Shown here piece after piece: positions 43,182 to 51,643 of a stretch of DNA of 64,000 nucleotides. The notes under the pieces were generated by a model. It made no database searches, was not told the DNA's origin, and saw only the letters and a program-made list of their open reading frames with translations. Numbering within the stretch: position 1 is the stretch's first letter; each line of letters begins with the position of its first letter. Made by a program: the position numbers and the translations under genes. This stretch comes from Bradyrhizobium diazoefficiens (lineage in GTDB: Bacteria > Pseudomonadota > Alphaproteobacteria > Rhizobiales > Xanthobacteraceae): positions 682,001-746,000 of the forward strand of contig NZ_JAFCJE010000005.1 in NCBI RefSeq assembly GCF_018131185.1, read 5' to 3'.

Positions 43182-44915
43182 CTATGCCGCAACGCGTGCG
43201 TTGCCGTCGACCAGCGCTGCCAGCTCCCGCGCATCCGCCACCACGCGCACGGCGAGCGGCTCGTCGCGACCGCGGATCGCGACCTCCTGCTGCGGCAGGG
43301 CGTCGTCGGCAAGGCCGGCGGAGCGGCGGACTTCTTCCGAAACCACGGCCTCGCAAGCCAGCGCCTTGGTCATGTCCTGCAGCCGGGCGGCGACATTCAC
43401 GGCATCGCCGAGCGCGGTGAAGACGATGTGATCGCGATAACCGATGTCGCCGATGATGACCTCGCCGCCATGAATACCGATGCCGAAGCGGATCGGCTGG
43501 CGCAGATCGTGGCTCAGGAGCTCGTTGAGCTCGTCGATATGCGTGGCGATGCCGGAGGCTGCCTTCAACGCTTGCCTGCACGCTTCTTGCGGATCGGCGC
43601 TCAACCCGAACAGCGCCAGCATGCCGTCGCCGACAAACTGGTTGGGCTGGCCGCCGTTCTCGATCACCGCCTGCGAGACCGCGCCGAGGAAGCGGTTGAC
43701 GATGAAGACGGTGTCGAACGGCAGCCGCTTTTCCGCGAGCTGCGTCGAGCCGCGCATGTCCACGAACAGGCTGACGAGATAGCGCTCCTGGCCGATTCTG
43801 GTGGGTGTCGAGGCCAGCCCGTCCGCCGCATTCGTGTGCGGCATGAAGAGCTGGAAGAAGGAGAGGTCGGACGTCGGCCGCAGCTGGCAGGCCAGCCGGA
43901 TCGAGGGATCGGCGGTGCCGACGCGGGTAAGCACGAAGGCCTCGCGCTGCGACGGGGTGGGCAGCGCGCCATGATCGCCGATGATGCGGATGCGACAAGT
44001 CGAGCAGCGGGCGCGGCCACCGCAAACGCTGGCATGCGGCACATTGTGGCGCAGGCTTGCTTCCAGCACGGAGAGGCCCTTGGGGACCCGCACCGTCTTG
44101 CCGTTGCCGTAGGACAGCGCGACCATGCCGCCGCGCCGCTCGCGCAGGGCCCGCACGCCGCGTGCCGCCAGCGCCAGCGCGAGCAGACCGAAATAGCCGA
44201 TGGTGAGGCCACCGGTGATGCGGTCGAGCGTATTGTTTTCCGCGACCGTCCCGACCTGACGGCGGGCGAGATTCTGCGTGCGCCATTCCCGGTCATCAGC
44301 TTCGATCGCAACGCTGCGGCCGCCCTGATAGATGCCGAGCAGGGACAATGTCGGGACCAGCACGGCGGCGGCGAGCAGGTAGGGCGCCGCACGCGTGAAG
44401 AACGGTTTGAGGCGGAGCCAGAAATAGATGCCGATGCAGCCGTGCACCCAGGCGATCAGCAGGAGGATCGTCATCTGCCAGAGCCGCCCGGGCGCGGCGA
44501 CGAAAAACAGGTAGAGCTCCTGCGGATAGAGCTTCTGATGATCGTAGAGCGTGTAGCCGAGCCGTACGCCGATCACGTGCCCCATCACCAGCGCGGGGAT
44601 GCTCAAGCCCAGCAAGAGCTGAAGCGGCTCGATCGTCCGCCAGCGGAACTGGCGGCGCTGATACAGCGCATAGACGCCGAGCCCCATATGCGTGAGCGCC
44701 GCCGAATAGAAGACGATCGAAACGGGAAGGAACTGCCAGAAGAGGGTGTGGTAGTAGACCCCGGCCTCCATGGCCTCGACCGAGATGTTGCCGAGCGCAT
44801 GGTTGAGGAAATGACTGACCACGTAGGCGAACAGGATCACGCCGCAGATGAGCCTCACTTGCCGTACACTGATGGCGCGGACAAGTTCGGACGTCTGTGC
44901 GGGAGCGATGGCCAT
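43182..44915 (-). CDS. cyaC: Membrane adenylate cyclase with dihaem-b anchor and [2Fe-2S] domain (CyaC-like)
   Basis: A 577-residue class III cyclase. The N-terminal region (residues 18-250) has six membrane helices with histidines at 35/39, 76, 113 and 158, the pattern of dihaem succinate-quinone oxidoreductase anchors. A ferredoxin-like domain follows with Cys298-x5-Cys304-x2-Cys307-x35-Cys343 for a [2Fe-2S] cluster. The C-terminal cyclase domain has metal-binding Asp386 (VDMRGST) and Asp430 (VGDGMLALFG) and transition-state residues Asn507 and Arg511 (GDAVNVAAR). This matches Sinorhizobium meliloti CyaC, a cAMP-forming enzyme that responds to quinone redox state. Monocistronic. Confidence 0.92.
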   Translation of the reverse strand: MAIAPAQTSELVRAISVRQVRLICGVILFAYVVSHFLNHALGNISVEAMEAGVYYHTLFWQFLPVSIVFYSAALTHMGLGVYALYQRRQFRWRTIEPLQLLLGLSIPALVMGHVIGVRLGYTLYDHQKLYPQELYLFFVAAPGRLWQMTILLLIAWVHGCIGIYFWLRLKPFFTRAAPYLLAAAVLVPTLSLLGIYQGGRSVAIEADDREWRTQNLARRQVGTVAENNTLDRITGGLTIGYFGLLALALAARGVRALRERRGGMVALSYGNGKTVRVPKGLSVLEASLRHNVPHASVCGGRARCSTCRIRIIGDHGALPTPSQREAFVLTRVGTADPSIRLACQLRPTSDLSFFQLFMPHTNAADGLASTPTRIGQERYLVSLFVDMRGSTQLAEKRLPFDTVFIVNRFLGAVSQAVIENGGQPNQFVGDGMLALFGLSADPQEACRQALKAASGIATHIDELNELLSHDLRQPIRFGIGIHGGEVIIGDIGYRDHIVFTALGDAVNVAARLQDMTKALACEAVVSEEVRRSAGLADDALPQQEVAIRGRDEPLAVRVVADARELAALVDGNARVAA

Positions 44916-45020
44916 GATTCGATTGTATCAGCTCACGAAAGAGAACAGCCAGCGTAGCGTTTAATTCCTGATGTGGACAGCCTGCAGGATCACGAGCGTG
45001 GCAAGCCAACCACACCTCAG

Positions 45021-45110
45021 CCGTCGTCCCGGATAAGCGCGCCCTCAGGCGCGCAGATCCGGGGACCCATAGCCCCAGGGAGTGGACGACCGAATGCGTG
45101 GTCCCCGCAT
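45021..45110. repeat. Partial GTCGTCCCGG-family repeat
   Basis: Starts CCGTCGTCCCGGATAAGCGC and contains GCAGATCCGGGGACCCATAG, the left part of the element at 22466-22621. It immediately precedes the GT39 gene, whose frame is open into it. Confidence 0.7.
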
Positions 45111-45145
45111 TGACTCCCCCTCCGAGGTTGGCGAAAAGCGCGGCC

Positions 45146-46846
45146 GTGACGACAGCCCCTGACTTCACCATGCCTTCCGGCAGCGCCTCCCGCCGGCCCC
45201 TCCTTGTGGCCGCAGCGATCATCGCCGCGATGACGCTGCTCCGCATCGTCTACGCCTCCGCGATCGAGCTGCGGACCGACGAGGCCTATTACTGGACCTG
45301 GTCGAAAGAGGGAGCGCTGAGCTTCCTCGATCATCCCCCGGGCATCGCCTGGCTCATCCGCTTCGGTACCGCGATGTTCGGCGACACCACGCTTGGCGTC
45401 CGCTTCGGCGGCATCGTCGCGATGCTGGTGACGCAGCTGCTGCTCGCCGACATCGTCCGCCGCCTCACCCATGATATGCGCGCGGTCGTGTTCGCGGTGC
45501 TGATGCCGGAAGCCGCGCTCTATTACGGCCTGCTGATGGCCAAGGTCGCGCCCGATGTCGCCATGATCCCGTTCGCGGTGGCAATGATGTGGTCGCTGGT
45601 GCGGCTGGCGCAGAGCGGCGACGGACGCTGGTGGCTCGTGGCCGGGCTGTTCGCCGGGCTGTCGATGCTGTCGAAATTCACCGCGATCATGTTCGCGCCG
45701 GCGGTCGCCGCCTTCCTGCTGGTGCCGGATTGGCGCTGGCGCTGGTTGCGCAGCCCCTATCCCTATTTCGCGGTGCTGGTTGCGATTGCGGTGTTCTCGC
45801 CGGTGCTGATCTGGAACGTGCAGCACGATTGGGCCTCGTTCCGATTCCAGGGCGTGCGCGCCACCGCCAATTACGGCATCTCGCTGCGGACGATCGGCGA
45901 CTTTATCGGCCTGCAGTTCGGTCTGGTCGGCTTCGTCATGCTGCCTGTGGTGCTGACCGGCCTGGTGCTGACGGCATGGCGCGGTTATCGCACGCGCGAG
46001 CCGGTCGCGATCCTGCTGTCGACCGCGGTGCTGGTGCCGTTTCTGTACTTCCTCTTCAAGTCGACCACGCTCCGGGTCGGCGACACATGGCCGATGTTCA
46101 TGTGGCCGGTCGGCTTCGCGGCGGCGGCCGTGAACCTTGCGACGATGGCAAAGGAAGGCTGGTCGGGCCGGATGCTCAACTCGTCGCTGTTCTGGGCCAG
46201 GACAGCGATCGTCTCGGGCATCGCCTTCGTCGTGATCGTGTTCCTCTATTATGTCGCCGCGCCCTGGAATCTCCTGGGCAAGATCGATCCGATTGGCGCC
46301 GAAGCCGGTTACGAGCAGGTCGCCGCGCGCGCGCAAGCCGCGCTGGATGAAACCGGCGCGACCTGGATCGCCACCACGGACTACCGCACCTATGCCATGT
46401 TGCGCTGGTTGTTCCGGGGGCGCGTGCCCGTGATCGAGATCAACGAGCGCGGCCGCTTCCAGGATTTTGGTGACCCCGGTCTGGACCGGATCAAGGGCCA
46501 CGCCGGCATCTATGTTGGCCGCGAGCCGGACGATCGCTCCTCGCTGTGGGAGAACATCCCCGCCACGCGCGAACGGCTCGGCCGGGTCGAACGCCGCTGG
46601 CGCGGCGTTCTCTCGGATACCTATGTGCTGGAGAAGCTCACCGGCTGGACGCCGGAGCTGTCACCGCCAAAGGGCTCGCCGCTGTTCAGGTGGAAGGTGC
46701 TGGCGGGAAAATTTGAAAAGCTAGTGCGCGTTGCGAGCCCCACCCGTCTTGCCGCTACGCCTCTCCGTCCTTCTTCCGCAGTAGATCTGTCGCGAGATCC
46801 GACAGCTTCGGCGGCGGTAATGCCGCGAACGGCAGCGGCCGCGTGA
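45146..46846 (+). CDS. ArnT-like / GT39 family glycosyltransferase
   Basis: A polytopic enzyme of about 566 residues with roughly 10-12 membrane helices. The family's acidic first-loop motif is ELRTDEAYYWTWSKEGALSFLDHPPGIAWLIRFG. Such GT-C enzymes move a sugar from a polyprenyl carrier to lipid A or protein; the acceptor is unknown. The start is uncertain: GTG 45146 or ATG 45170 (PSGSASRRP); the frame open to 45098 enters a repeat. The 3' end overlaps the convergent ycjF gene by 92 bases, so the last 30 or so residues are antisense to ycjF and look low-complexity. Confidence 0.85.
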   Translation: MTTAPDFTMPSGSASRRPLLVAAAIIAAMTLLRIVYASAIELRTDEAYYWTWSKEGALSFLDHPPGIAWLIRFGTAMFGDTTLGVRFGGIVAMLVTQLLLADIVRRLTHDMRAVVFAVLMPEAALYYGLLMAKVAPDVAMIPFAVAMMWSLVRLAQSGDGRWWLVAGLFAGLSMLSKFTAIMFAPAVAAFLLVPDWRWRWLRSPYPYFAVLVAIAVFSPVLIWNVQHDWASFRFQGVRATANYGISLRTIGDFIGLQFGLVGFVMLPVVLTGLVLTAWRGYRTREPVAILLSTAVLVPFLYFLFKSTTLRVGDTWPMFMWPVGFAAAAVNLATMAKEGWSGRMLNSSLFWARTAIVSGIAFVVIVFLYYVAAPWNLLGKIDPIGAEAGYEQVAARAQAALDETGATWIATTDYRTYAMLRWLFRGRVPVIEINERGRFQDFGDPGLDRIKGHAGIYVGREPDDRSSLWENIPATRERLGRVERRWRGVLSDTYVLEKLTGWTPELSPPKGSPLFRWKVLAGKFEKLVRVASPTRLAATPLRPSSAVDLSRDPTASAAVMPRTAAAA

Positions 46847-47783
46847 CGTCGATCGCCGCCAGTCCCAGCCTCGCCGTCAGCAAACCATTCAGGACGCCTT
46901 CGCCGAGCCGCTGCGACAGCTTCGCCGCGATGCCGTGGCCGAGCATCTGCTGCACGAGACTGTCACTCGCGGCCATGCCGCCTGTGATGGCGAGATGGCC
47001 GATGATTTGGCGGAGCAGGCGGATCATGCCGAGCGCGCCGGGCCGGCCGCCATAGAGATACGCAAGCTGGCGGATCAGGCGCAGCGCGGCGACGAACACG
47101 AACAGCACGTCGATCGCGGCGCGTGGGCTCACTGCGGTCACGATCGAGACTTTTTGCGCGGCTGACGACACCAGCCGCCGCGCCTCGGCATCCAGCGGCG
47201 ACATCAGCTCGCGCTCGGCGAGCCGGATCATGTCGGCGCCGTCGATGATCTCACCGGCATGGCTCTCCAGCGCGGCGCGGGCGCGCGCGAGCTGCGGGTT
47301 CTGGTGCGCGATCTTGAGCAGGTCCTGCACGATGACGCGGCTCTCCTTGCGGTCGTCATTGGCAAGGACGGCGGCGGCGCGCTGGTGCAGTTTTTCGATG
47401 GTGGCGAGACGTGCAAGGCCAACCGCCTCGCGGCCGATCACCACCGCGAGCGCGAGCGCGGTCACGAGCGCGAAGGCGAGCCCGACATAGCCCAGGCTTT
47501 CGCTGCGCGCGAACAAATCCTCGATCAGATGGACGACGCCCAGTCCCGTGCCCAGCAATGTCAGCCCGGCAACGCCCGACCAGAACAGCGTGCCCCAGGG
47601 AAAGCCGCGGCGAGCGGGGAGCGCGGTTTGAACCGGCACCGGCAACATGGCCGGATCGGGCTCCGGCGTGATCTGGATGGTGGCGCGGCCGAGCCGGCTG
47701 GTGTCGTCGGCCTCGGTGACGACGACGCCGGGATCGTCGAGCCGGAACGTCGCCGGCCGCCGTGGCTTCGATCGGTCGTTCAT
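46755..47783 (-). CDS. ycjF: YcjF/TIGR01620 family membrane protein
   Basis: A 342-residue inner-membrane protein with two adjacent transmembrane helices (about residues 41-65 and 73-98, FPWGTLFWSGVAGLTLLGTG and YVGLAFALVTALALAVVIG) and a cytoplasmic C-terminal domain containing SPRAAIDVLFVFVAALRLIRQLAYLYGGRPG and GHLAITGGMAASDSLVQQMLGHGIAAKLSQRLGEG, diagnostic of YcjF. Cotranscribed with ycjX (ATGA overlap), as in E. coli where ycjXF responds to envelope stress. The role is unknown. Confidence 0.92.
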   Translation of the reverse strand: MNDRSKPRRPATFRLDDPGVVVTEADDTSRLGRATIQITPEPDPAMLPVPVQTALPARRGFPWGTLFWSGVAGLTLLGTGLGVVHLIEDLFARSESLGYVGLAFALVTALALAVVIGREAVGLARLATIEKLHQRAAAVLANDDRKESRVIVQDLLKIAHQNPQLARARAALESHAGEIIDGADMIRLAERELMSPLDAEARRLVSSAAQKVSIVTAVSPRAAIDVLFVFVAALRLIRQLAYLYGGRPGALGMIRLLRQIIGHLAITGGMAASDSLVQQMLGHGIAAKLSQRLGEGVLNGLLTARLGLAAIDVTRPLPFAALPPPKLSDLATDLLRKKDGEA

Positions 47784-49249
47784 GCGAGCTTGTCTCCGAT
47801 CAGGAACTGCAAGGCACGGTCGAGGCGGATGTGTGGCAGCGTCGGCGGCTCGCCGCCCTCGCGATCGAGGGCGGGCGGACGAAAGCGCAGGAAGCGGAAG
47901 TCACTCTTTTCGGCAGCTTCGGTCGCGAGGCCACGGAACGCATCCGTGCCGTTGAACAGCGGCTCGGGATCCAAGGGCAAATCGCCCGGAAAAGTCGCAA
48001 CCTCCGTGTTGCCGTCGAAGAACTCGCCGCCGGCGCTTTCGCCCGCGGCCGGCGTTCCCAGAATTGACGGCAATTTGTCGCGGCCCCGCGCGACTTGGGC
48101 TTCTCGTGTGGCGCGCACCGCGGCAAGCGCCACAACGTCGATCGCCGCGCCGGTATTTTCCGCGCGCGCAACGGCGCCGGAGACGGCGCGGCGCAGCACG
48201 GCCTCGAGGCGGTCGTGGCTGGAATGATGCAGATGGTCCGCCTTGGTCGCTGCGAACAGGATGCGGTCGATGCGCGGCCGGAACAGGCTGGAGAGAATCG
48301 TGCTGCGGCCGATGTTGAAGCAGCCGAGAATGCCGGCGAGTGCGGCTTCGAGATCGTGCAGCGCCTCGGGACCGGAGTTGAATGCCGCAAGCGCATCGGC
48401 CAGCACGATCTGGCGATCGAGCCGGGCAAAATGATCGCGGAAGAAAGGGCGCACCACCACATCCTTGTAGGCCTCGAAGCGGCGCACCATCATCGCCCAC
48501 AGCGAGCCGTCCGGCGCCTGCCCGCCGGCGGGCACGTCGAGCGGTGCAAAGGTCAGCGCCGGGGAGCCTGCGAGATTGCCGGGCATCAGGAAGCGGCCGG
48601 GCGGCAACAGGCTCATTGCGAAGCGCTCATCGCGGCAGGCGCGCAAATAATCGGTGAAGAGTTTTGCCGCGGTGAGCGTCGCCTGCTCGTCCTCGCGCGC
48701 TTCGGGCTTGAGCGTTGCGAGATGCGCGTGCCATTCGCTCGCAAGATGCGCACGCGGTGCCTCGCGCGACAGCGCAAGGCTCTCCGCCGACCATTGCTCG
48801 AAACTCTTCTGCAGCAGCGGAAGGTCGAGCAGCCATTCGCCGGGATAGTCGACGATGTCGAGCGTCAGCGTGCGGTCGGCGCCGTTCGGGCGCTGATAGT
48901 CGACGACGAGCCTGAGCTCGCTGATGTCGACGGTCGAATTCGGCCAGCGCCGCTCCTCGATCAGCGCGCGCAGATGGTTCTCATAGGCAAAGCGCGGCAC
49001 CGCATCGTCGGGCTGCGGCGCCAGATGCGCTCGCGCGATCCGGCCCGAGGCATAGGCTTCGAACACCGGAAACCGGCCGCCGCGGGTGAGGCCGTGGATC
49101 AACGCGGTGATGAACACGGTCTTGCCGGCCCGCGACAGGCCGGTAACGCCTAACCGCACCGTCGGATTGAAGAAGTGCTCCCCATAGTCGATCAGCGCCT
49201 GGGCCGACAAGCGCGCTTCTTCGACCATATCCTGGAAACTGAATGCCAT
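47780..49249 (-). CDS. ycjX: YcjX family P-loop NTPase
   Basis: A 489-residue DUF463/YcjX protein. The P-loop GLSRAGKT spans residues 37-44, followed by the Walker B-like DIVDYPGEWLLDLPLL (about 130-145), the family hallmark. A later block, LFAATKADHLHHSSHDRLEAVLR, resembles the G-protein NKxD-type motif region (TKAD). Function unknown; it works with YcjF in the membrane. First gene of ycjXF. Confidence 0.93.
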   Translation of the reverse strand: MAFSFQDMVEEARLSAQALIDYGEHFFNPTVRLGVTGLSRAGKTVFITALIHGLTRGGRFPVFEAYASGRIARAHLAPQPDDAVPRFAYENHLRALIEERRWPNSTVDISELRLVVDYQRPNGADRTLTLDIVDYPGEWLLDLPLLQKSFEQWSAESLALSREAPRAHLASEWHAHLATLKPEAREDEQATLTAAKLFTDYLRACRDERFAMSLLPPGRFLMPGNLAGSPALTFAPLDVPAGGQAPDGSLWAMMVRRFEAYKDVVVRPFFRDHFARLDRQIVLADALAAFNSGPEALHDLEAALAGILGCFNIGRSTILSSLFRPRIDRILFAATKADHLHHSSHDRLEAVLRRAVSGAVARAENTGAAIDVVALAAVRATREAQVARGRDKLPSILGTPAAGESAGGEFFDGNTEVATFPGDLPLDPEPLFNGTDAFRGLATEAAEKSDFRFLRFRPPALDREGGEPPTLPHIRLDRALQFLIGDKLA

Positions 49250-49430
49250 ATGAACGTTAAGGGATGTGGGGCGGGGATACGCAGAATGGACTAGTCACAA
49301 AAGTGGCAACTGCCTGAAGAAAATCAAGCTTCATACTTCCACCGCCTTTGTCGGTAAATCAGCCGTTTGAACGACGCGCCGATGCCGAAACACCCATAGA
49401 AGAGGGCATCACCTCATTTTGCGGATTGCC

Positions 49431-50126
49431 ATGACCGTCTTCCAACTGAAACAGCTCGCATCCAGCTCCATGCACGCCGCGGCCGACGCGATGGGCTGGA
49501 ACTATGACCGCGCCGAGGTCATCGCCGATGGGATAGTCCATGCGATCGGCGTCCTCTCCGGCATCATCGCCGCGACCGTGCTGATGGTGCTGACGGCGGT
49601 CTATGCCGACGCCACAGACATCGTCGGCGTCTCGATCTATGTCGCCGGCCTGCTCTCGATGCTGGTGCTGTCGGCGACCTATAATCTCTGGCCGGTGTCG
49701 CCGGCCAAATGGCTGCTGCGGCGGTTCGACCATTCGGCGATCTACCTCCTGATCGCGGCGACCTACACGCCGTTCATCCTGGAGGTGAAGGACAGCGGGT
49801 TCGCGCTGGTGCTGCTCGCCGGCGTCTGGTGCGTTGCAATCCTCGGCATCGTGCTCAAGCTCTTCTATCCCGGCCGGTTCGACCGCGTTTCGGTCGGCAT
49901 CTATCTGGCCATGGGCTGGAGCGGCGTGATGCTCTACGACGCCGTGGTCCGGGCGCTGCCCGCGCTGGTGCTGGGCTTCATCCTTGCGGGAGGACTGCTC
50001 TACAGCTTCGGCGTGATTTTCCACGCCTGGCGGCGGCTGCGCTTTCAGAATGCGATCTGGCACGGCTTTGTTTTGGCCGGCGCGGCATGCCATTATACCG
50101 CGGTGCTTGACCTCGTGTTGAGCTGA
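49431..50126 (+). CDS. Hemolysin III / PAQR-family membrane protein
   Basis: A 231-residue seven-helix membrane protein (TrhA/YqfA type). The family residues are present: EVIADGIVHAIG near the first helix, RFDHSAIYLLIAATYTPFIL, and HAWRRLRFQNAIWHGFVLAGAACHYTAVL at the C-terminus with the conserved histidines of a metal site. Probably a membrane homeostasis factor or hydrolase. ATG 49431 is preferred over TTG 49419. Confidence 0.92.
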   Translation: MTVFQLKQLASSSMHAAADAMGWNYDRAEVIADGIVHAIGVLSGIIAATVLMVLTAVYADATDIVGVSIYVAGLLSMLVLSATYNLWPVSPAKWLLRRFDHSAIYLLIAATYTPFILEVKDSGFALVLLAGVWCVAILGIVLKLFYPGRFDRVSVGIYLAMGWSGVMLYDAVVRALPALVLGFILAGGLLYSFGVIFHAWRRLRFQNAIWHGFVLAGAACHYTAVLDLVLS

Positions 50127-50167
50127 GCAAGCTTCAAGAAGCGGTATAAGACAAGAGGAGACGTCGC

Positions 50168-50962
50168 ATGCAGGTGACCGGCAAGGTCGTGGTCGTCACG
50201 GGCGGCGCAAACGGCATCGGCAAGGCGCTGTGCGAGGCCTTTCACAACGCGGGCGCAGCCAAGGTCGTCGTCGCGGACATGGATGCCGCCAACGCGCGGG
50301 CGGTCGCGGCCATGGTGGATGGTGCGGCCTTCAAATGCGACGTCGCGCAGGAAAAGGACATTTCGCACGTCATCGAGGAGACCGAGCGGCAGTTCGGCCC
50401 CATCGCGCTGTTCTGCTCCAATGCCGGCATCGGCGGCGGCTTCGACCCGATGTCCGTCAATGCCGGCGGCGCCTCCGATGAGCCGTGGCAGCGCAGCTGG
50501 GCGATCCACGTCATGGCCCATGTCTATGCGGCGCGGCACCTCGTTCCCCGCATGAAGGCGCGCGGCGGCGGCTATTTCCTCAATACGATTTCGGCCGCGG
50601 GTCTGCTGTCGCAGGTCGGCAGCCCGGCCTATTCGACGACCAAGCATGCGGCGGTCGGCTTTGCCGAGAATCTCGCGATCTCGCACAAGGCTGACAACAT
50701 CAAGGTCTCGATCCTCTGTCCCCAGGGCGTCGATACCAACATGCTGCGCTCGATTCCGAAGGGCCCGCAATCCGGCGACGGCGACCTCACGCCCGAGCAG
50801 GTCGCGAAGGACGTGCTCGCCGGCCTCGAGCAGGAAACGTTCCTGATCCTGCCGCACCCGCAGGTGCTCGGCTACATGCGCAAGAAGACCGAGAACTACG
50901 ACCGCTGGCTCGGCGGCATGGCCAAGATCCAGGCCAGGATGCGGGAAGAGTTCGGAAAGTAG
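50168..50962 (+). CDS. SDR family oxidoreductase
   Basis: A 264-residue classical short-chain dehydrogenase. NAD(P) motif TGGANGIG at residues 13-20, CSNAGIGGG (NAG motif), catalytic Ser in LNTISAAGLL, and YSTTKHA with the Tyr-x3-Lys pair. The C-terminal extension LILPHPQVLGYMRKKTENYDRWLGGM is characteristic of a subgroup. The substrate is unknown. AGAGGAG precedes the ATG; it follows the hemolysin III gene by 41 bases. Confidence 0.92.
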   Translation: MQVTGKVVVVTGGANGIGKALCEAFHNAGAAKVVVADMDAANARAVAAMVDGAAFKCDVAQEKDISHVIEETERQFGPIALFCSNAGIGGGFDPMSVNAGGASDEPWQRSWAIHVMAHVYAARHLVPRMKARGGGYFLNTISAAGLLSQVGSPAYSTTKHAAVGFAENLAISHKADNIKVSILCPQGVDTNMLRSIPKGPQSGDGDLTPEQVAKDVLAGLEQETFLILPHPQVLGYMRKKTENYDRWLGGMAKIQARMREEFGK

Positions 50963-50990
50963 GCTGCCGCTGTCGCTGCGGTTGACCCTG

Positions 50991-51096
50991 CCATGCCCCG
51001 CGAAAGCGGGGCATCCAGTACTCCGCGGCGGTCATTGGTTTGCACAACTGGCGCCGCGGAGTACTGGATCGCCCGGTCGAGCCGGGCGATGACACC
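50991..51096. repeat. Palindromic intergenic repeat, TGCCCCG...CCGGGCGAtGAC family (copy 2)
   Basis: CATCCAGTACTCCGCGGCG / GCGCCGCGGAGTACTGGAT form a near-perfect long stem, flanked by GCCCCGCGAAAGCGGGGC and CGCCCGGTCGAGCCGGGCG. The homologous element is at 24131-24234. Confidence 0.9.
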
Positions 51097-51106
51097 GAGA
51101 GTGTGT

Positions 51107-51568
51107 TCACGCCGCCGCACCCGCCTCATCCTCCACCCGGCTCTGCCTAAGCGCCCGTGCGTAGAGCATCATCCCCTCGCGCACCGTGCGCTGCTCCGCT
51201 TCTGTCAGCGCCGCCAGCGCGCCGAGCACCTGCTGCCGTCCGAATGCATGCAGCGCCTCCAGCGTGCGCCGCCCTTTCGCCGTCAACGACAACAGCTTGC
51301 TGCGGGCATCAAGCTCATCAGGCGTCTCACGCAGCTCGCCGCAATCGATGAGCTTGCGCACCAGGCGGCTGACGCTTGACTTCTCCAACCGCAGGAAATC
51401 GCCTAGCTCGCCCGAGGTCATGGGGCCGCGGATGCCGATTTCCAGGATGGTATGCACCGCCGAGGGCGGATAGTCCGACGCCGCCACCGTCGCATCCATG
51501 AAGCCGAGCTCGCGCACCATCAGCCGCGAGGCCGCGCGGATGTCGTCGATCAGAGCAAGCTCGTCCAT
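51107..51568 (-). CDS. MarR-family transcriptional regulator
   Basis: A 153-residue winged-helix regulator. The start at 51568 (MDELALIDDIRAASRLM) has GGGAG 5 bases upstream; the ATG at 51583 lies within the operator palindrome. The wHTH reads MTSGELGDFLRLEKSSVSRLVRKLIDCGEL, with wing DELDARSKLLSLTAKGR. Divergent from an SDR gene across a 75-base region containing a perfect 27-bp palindrome, so it probably represses itself and the SDR and is released by a small ligand. Confidence 0.92.
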   Translation of the reverse strand: MDELALIDDIRAASRLMVRELGFMDATVAASDYPPSAVHTILEIGIRGPMTSGELGDFLRLEKSSVSRLVRKLIDCGELRETPDELDARSKLLSLTAKGRRTLEALHAFGRQQVLGALAALTEAEQRTVREGMMLYARALRQSRVEDEAGAAA

Positions 51569-51580
51569 CTTGACTCCCGG

Positions 51581-51607
51581 CATATAGTTGTATCATACAA
51601 CTATATG
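51581..51607. promoter_or_regulatory. Perfect 27-bp palindrome (MarR operator)
   Basis: Half-site CATATAGTTGTAT at 51581-51593, a single central C, then its exact complement ATACAACTATATG at 51595-51607. It ends 12 bases from the marR start and 36 bases from the SDR start, in the only divergent promoter region of the pair. The AT-rich sequence differs sharply from its surroundings. Confidence 0.88.
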
Positions 51608-51643
51608 AGCGCAACGGCGCGCGCAAGCGTTTTGGAGTAAGCC

